Shown: positions 5,884 through 7,721 of the stretch, piece after piece
Layout: each line of letters starts with the position of its first letter
Numbering within the stretch: position 1 is the first letter of the stretch
Assembly: GCA_018399865.1 (NCBI GenBank)
Contig: JAGYNL010000210.1
Location: forward strand, 1 to 7,721
Source: Candidatus Bipolaricaulota bacterium
GTDB taxonomy: Bacteria; Bipolaricaulota; Bipolaricaulia; UBA7950; UBA9294
Direction of reading: 5' to 3'
DNA length: 7,721 bases
The notes under the pieces: model-generated
What the model saw: the letters and a program-made list of their open reading frames with translations, nothing else
The model's database searches: none
Told to the model about the DNA's origin: nothing
Made by a program: the position numbers and the translations under genes

Positions 5884-5911
5884 ATTATTTAACTATTTAA
5901 ATACTTGACAA
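5884..5911 (-). promoter_or_regulatory. possible promoter of the OsmC-family gene
   Basis: On the minus strand TTGTCA (5906-5911), 16 bases and AATAAT (5884-5889, 5/6) could form a promoter. Its -35 overlaps the -35 of arsR by five bases. The start would fall only a few bases before the ATG and within the SD, so a different -10 in this AT-rich stretch is possible. Confidence 0.35.
5886..5903. repeat. AT-rich repeat/palindrome, candidate ArsR-family operator
   Basis: TATTTAA occurs at 5886-5892 and again at 5894-5900, an 8-base period. The second copy is part of the perfect 10-base palindrome TATTTAAATA (5894-5903), which ends one base before the arsR -35. ArsR/SmtB proteins commonly bind AT-rich dyads. 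Binding here would touch the -35 of arsR and cover the osmC promoter. The AT-rich composition makes chance palindromes fairly likely. Confidence 0.4.
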
Positions 5912-5933
5912 AGTTTCATCTTGCCTTTATCAT
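5905..5933 (+). promoter_or_regulatory. sigma-A promoter of the arsR-grx-pdo operon
   Basis: A perfect TTGACA (5905-5910), a 17-base spacer and TATCAT (5928-5933, 5/6) form a strong promoter. The start is expected near base 5940, giving a leader of about 20 bases that contains the ribosome site GGGAG (5947-5951). This contrasts with the leaderless genes in the window. Confidence 0.85.
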
Positions 5934-5960
5934 GCTACCCTTAGCAGGGAGACGATACAA

Positions 5961-6245
5961 ATGAAAGTTAACGAGAAAAGGCAAAAAGAATGGGTTGAAG
6001 TATTTTCCGCTCTAGCGAGTAATACCCGCCTGAGTATAGTAATGATGCTATTTGCGCGACAAATGGAATGCCAGGAGATATTATCAAGGCTTGATTTAAG
6101 CCAACCGGCAGTCTCTTATCACCTTGGAAAGCTGGAGCACGCTGGAGTCTTGATAAAAGAGCGAAACGGTATCAGAAATTGTTATAAGTTGGGAGACAGC
6201 ATAAGTAAGCTAATAGGGATTGTGGAAAAACAGGAGGTACAATGA
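5961..6245 (+). CDS. ArsR-family winged-helix repressor
   Basis: DNA-binding regulator of 94 residues, about the usual ArsR length. The winged-helix core runs from VFSALASNTRLSIVMMLF (14-31) through the recognition helix LSQPAVSYHLGKLEHAGVLI (46-65) to the wing KERNGIRNCYKL (67-78). The metal-binding ELCVC motif of classical ArsR/SmtB proteins is absent: that region reads MECQEIL with a single cysteine, Cys37, and the only other cysteine is Cys74 in the wing. In an operon with two thiol-disulfide proteins, a redox or sulfur signal sensed by cysteine is plausible but unproven. The ATG follows GGGAG by nine bases. Its TGA overlaps the ATG of the glutaredoxin gene (ATGA), so the genes are translationally coupled. 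Autoregulation through the AT-rich repeat upstream is likely. Confidence 0.92.
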   Translation: MKVNEKRQKEWVEVFSALASNTRLSIVMMLFARQMECQEILSRLDLSQPAVSYHLGKLEHAGVLIKERNGIRNCYKLGDSISKLIGIVEKQEVQ

Positions 6246-6481
6246 GTCACGAAGTTATTATATATACATCATCAACTTGTTCCTGGTGCGAAGCAACCAA
6301 GGAATATCTATCCGCTAGAGAGATAGACTTCGAAGAGGTTGATATCTCTGAAGATATGCGTAAGGCAATGGAGATGGTGGAAAAGAGCGGGCAACAAGGA
6401 GTGCCCGTCGTTGAGATTGACGGAGAAATAGTGGTAGGCTTTGATCGACTACGAATCGATGCGTTATTGGAACTAAACTAG
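6242..6481 (+). CDS. glutaredoxin-like / NrdH-type thiol-disulfide protein (CSWC)
   Basis: Small soluble oxidoreductase of 79 residues with a thioredoxin fold. The active site is CSWC (Cys13-Cys16) after strand EVIIYTSST (4-12). The cis-proline strand is GVPVVEIDG (53-61, Pro55), and the end VVGFDRLRIDALL (64-76) is characteristic of the glutaredoxin-like family related to NrdH and YruB. Such proteins pass electrons to disulfides in enzymes such as ribonucleotide reductase or peroxidases; the partner here cannot be read directly. A full AGGAGGT at 6232-6238 drives translation, and the start overlaps the arsR stop. The gene for the two-domain disulfide oxidoreductase follows after nine bases, so the two may act in one electron chain. 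Confidence 0.93.
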   Translation: MSHEVIIYTSSTCSWCEATKEYLSAREIDFEEVDISEDMRKAMEMVEKSGQQGVPVVEIDGEIVVGFDRLRIDALLELN

Positions 6482-6485
6482 GAGG
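6481..6485 (+). promoter_or_regulatory. ribosome site fixing the GTG start of pdo
   Basis: GGAGG lies five bases before GTG (6491-6493) and starts on the last base of the glutaredoxin stop codon. It supports the GTG as the start in preference to any later ATG. Confidence 0.8.
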
Positions 6486-6490
6486 CAAAA

Positions 6491-7135
6491 GTGTCGTTAT
6501 TGTCAGAAGATGATCGAAAATATCTACAGGGCGAGTTCAGTAAAATAAATCAGCCAGTGAAGCTAATCCTCTTTTCAGCTGAAGATGGGTGTGCAAGTTG
6601 CTCTGACACCCTGCAACTGTTAGAAGAAACAGCTAGTCTATCCGAGAGAATAGAGGTAATAACCTACGACTTAGCCAAGGACGAAGCCACGGCCTCTACC
6701 TATAACGTAAAACGTGCACCAACGGTAATTGTTCAAGGTTCCCAAGATGCAGGTATTCGTTTCTATGGGATTCCTTCTGGGTACGAGTATTCTACCTTAG
6801 TAGAAGATATCATCGATCTAGGGACAGGCACGATTCCCCTAGCCCCCGAAACTAAGGATGCTCTTGCTCATTTAGCCGAACCAGTGCACATACAGGTGTT
6901 TGTCACCCCTAGCTGCCCATACTGTCCAAAAGCTGTGCGCATGGCCCATATGATGGCCATGCAATCAGAGAATGTGACAGCAGATATGGTAATGGCAAAC
7001 GAATTCCCGGACCTGTCCAATCAGTATAACGTGATGGCAGTTCCCAAAGTAATCATCAATGAGGATACAAGCTTTGAAGGGGCAATCCCAGAGGATGATT
7101 ACATTTCATTTGTGGCCAAAGCAGTTAGTAAATAA
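6491..7135 (+). CDS. protein disulfide oxidoreductase with two thioredoxin folds (PDO, glutaredoxin-like)
   Basis: The 214 residues make two tandem thioredoxin-fold units, as in the PDO/GlrX family best known from archaea and thermophiles. Unit one (about 20-110) has CASC (Cys34-Cys37) after VKLILFSAEDG and cis-proline Pro77 in RAPTVIV. Unit two (about 131-214) has CPYC (Cys142-Cys145) after IQVFVTPS and cis-proline Pro185 in AVPKVII. CPYC is the usual redox-active motif of the second unit in PDOs; CASC in the first is less standard but keeps both cysteines. PDOs catalyse disulfide exchange in the cytoplasm and are often reduced by thioredoxin reductase, which is not in the window. The GTG start is set by GGAGG five bases upstream. 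It is the last gene of arsR-grx-pdo and is followed by a strong terminator. Confidence 0.92.
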   Translation: MSLLSEDDRKYLQGEFSKINQPVKLILFSAEDGCASCSDTLQLLEETASLSERIEVITYDLAKDEATASTYNVKRAPTVIVQGSQDAGIRFYGIPSGYEYSTLVEDIIDLGTGTIPLAPETKDALAHLAEPVHIQVFVTPSCPYCPKAVRMAHMMAMQSENVTADMVMANEFPDLSNQYNVMAVPKVIINEDTSFEGAIPEDDYISFVAKAVSK

Positions 7136-7155
7136 CTATCATATTTGTCTTTTCG

Positions 7156-7191
7156 AGCGCTTGCAGCTCACATGCTGCAGGCGCTTTTTTT
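7156..7191 (+). terminator. intrinsic terminator of the arsR-grx-pdo operon
   Basis: A 12-bp stem (arms 7156-7167 and 7174-7185, one G-T pair) with the loop TCACAT is followed by a run of seven T (7185-7191), then GC and six more T. It begins 21 bases after the pdo stop. There is no A-run on the upstream side, so it should act on the plus strand only. The remainder up to 7266 shows no convincing terminator for the opposite-strand kinase-like gene. Confidence 0.93.
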
Positions 7192-7266
7192 GCTTTTTTA
7201 GGCCCTGGTCTGAAAACTTATGCCAGATCCTACCTGGTATCGAACCTTAGTAAGAGCCAGAAAACA

Positions 7267-7721
7267 TCACCGCAGCTGATTGAACAAAGGAAGAGCATCG
7301 AGCCTGCGAAAAGTCACTTTCTCTTTCTTGTGAGGAGGCCGCATTTTGCGCTTTTTCGCAAACGCAGGAGGCTCAGCCCCCTTGAAAACCTTAGCAAATC
7401 CCTCATCATCAGCAACTTCTTCGTAGCCATCGTAGATCATGTTATAACGATCCTCAGAAAAACCGCCTACTACCACCCCACTATCTGCAGAGGCGAGCGC
7501 GTTCAGTTGGGCAAGCTTTCGTTTGTATAAGACCTCCCGCGGCTTAGAGGCCATGACATAAGCAACCGCCTCTCTTCCGGAGTCCCGTGCTACATCAATA
7601 AGCACGCGTCGCTCAGCCCGGATGAGATTGGTGTTGTCGACACATACCGCTTCAGCCAGTGATTGCACAGCCTCTACCAATGTGGCAGCAAAAATGCTCT
7701 CTACAGCATCTTCGTAGCACA
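7267..7721 (-). CDS. P-loop kinase-like protein, polynucleotide-kinase (AAA_33) type, 5' end cut by window edge
   Basis: The minus-strand frame stays open to base 7721: thirteen more residues (CYEDAVESIFAAT) precede the first visible methionine at 7678-7680. That methionine is therefore internal and the true start lies outside. About 151 C-terminal residues are seen. The strongest signature is AVCVDNTNLIRAERRVLIDV, which matches the second acidic strand (DNTN) of AAA_33 kinases related to the polynucleotide kinase domain of PNKP/N4BP2. It is followed by VAYVMASKP and EVLYKRK, the usual lid region where arginines contact the nucleotide. GFSEDRYNMIYDGYEEVADD also fits this family. The Walker A motif should lie upstream, outside the window. 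The C-terminus is basic (AKKRKMRPPHKKEK). Nucleic-acid 5'-kinase activity is possible but the substrate cannot be told. It converges on pdo with 131 bases between the stops. Confidence 0.75.
   Translation of the reverse strand, partial: CYEDAVESIFAATLVEAVQSLAEAVCVDNTNLIRAERRVLIDVARDSGREAVAYVMASKPREVLYKRKLAQLNALASADSGVVVGGFSEDRYNMIYDGYEEVADDEGFAKVFKGAEPPAFAKKRKMRPPHKKEKVTFRRLDALPLFNQLR

Noticed and set aside
7192..7266. Possible terminator for the minus-strand kinase-like gene
   Set aside because: Only 4-5 bp CCAG/CTGG pairings were found, without a proper T-run after them on the minus strand.
7330..7530. Open frame on the plus strand antisense to the kinase-like gene
   Set aside because: The opposite strand carries the recognisable DNTN and lid motifs; this frame has no family features.

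Overview
The window is chromosomal bacterial DNA of moderate GC content, densely packed with housekeeping, regulatory and redox genes. No mobile element, CRISPR array, tRNA or rRNA was seen. The mix of genes fits a free-living bacterium, possibly a Dehalococcoidia-like Chloroflexota. It includes a two-domain protein disulfide oxidoreductase, a stand-alone BioD-like/DRTGG protein, a YkuK-type RNase H-like protein, an HrcA-type heat-shock operator and apparently leaderless genes. That taxonomic placement is inference, and no marker gene in the window settles it.

Left part (1-1570): the 5' part of an Hsp20 small heat-shock gene runs off the left edge on the minus strand. Its promoter carries two tandem CIRCE-like operators with a variant half-site core (TAGCAGT). 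Divergent from it is yidD, with a strong promoter whose -35 overlaps the hsp20 -35, followed by rsmI (16S rRNA C1402 2'-O-methyltransferase).

Centre (1567-4383): three minus-strand genes form a probable operon in the order response regulator (OmpR/PhoB family), sensor kinase (BaeS-like architecture) and YkuK-family RNase H-like protein. The 237-base divergent region upstream holds a consensus -10 for the regulator, a perfect inverted repeat at its -35, and an 11-bp-periodic TTGTGA repeat array of the kind bound by OmpR/PhoB regulators. It also holds a promoter for the next plus-strand gene, a BioD-like ATPase with a DRTGG domain (4384-5457).

Right part (5454-7721): an OsmC/Ohr-family thiol peroxidase-like gene on the minus strand is divergent from an arsR-grx-pdo operon. 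That operon encodes an ArsR-family repressor, a CSWC glutaredoxin-like protein and a protein disulfide oxidoreductase with CASC and CPYC sites, and it ends in a strong intrinsic terminator. Together these four genes look like a thiol-redox module under one small divergent control region. The right edge holds the 3' part of a P-loop polynucleotide-kinase-like gene on the minus strand.

Two themes run through the window. Three genes (yidD, the response regulator, the BioD-DRTGG gene) have a -10 hexamer ending exactly 9 bases before a forced ATG and no Shine-Dalgarno, which points to leaderless mRNAs alongside SD-led genes. Two convergent gene pairs overlap tail to tail by exactly 4 bases at their stop codons.
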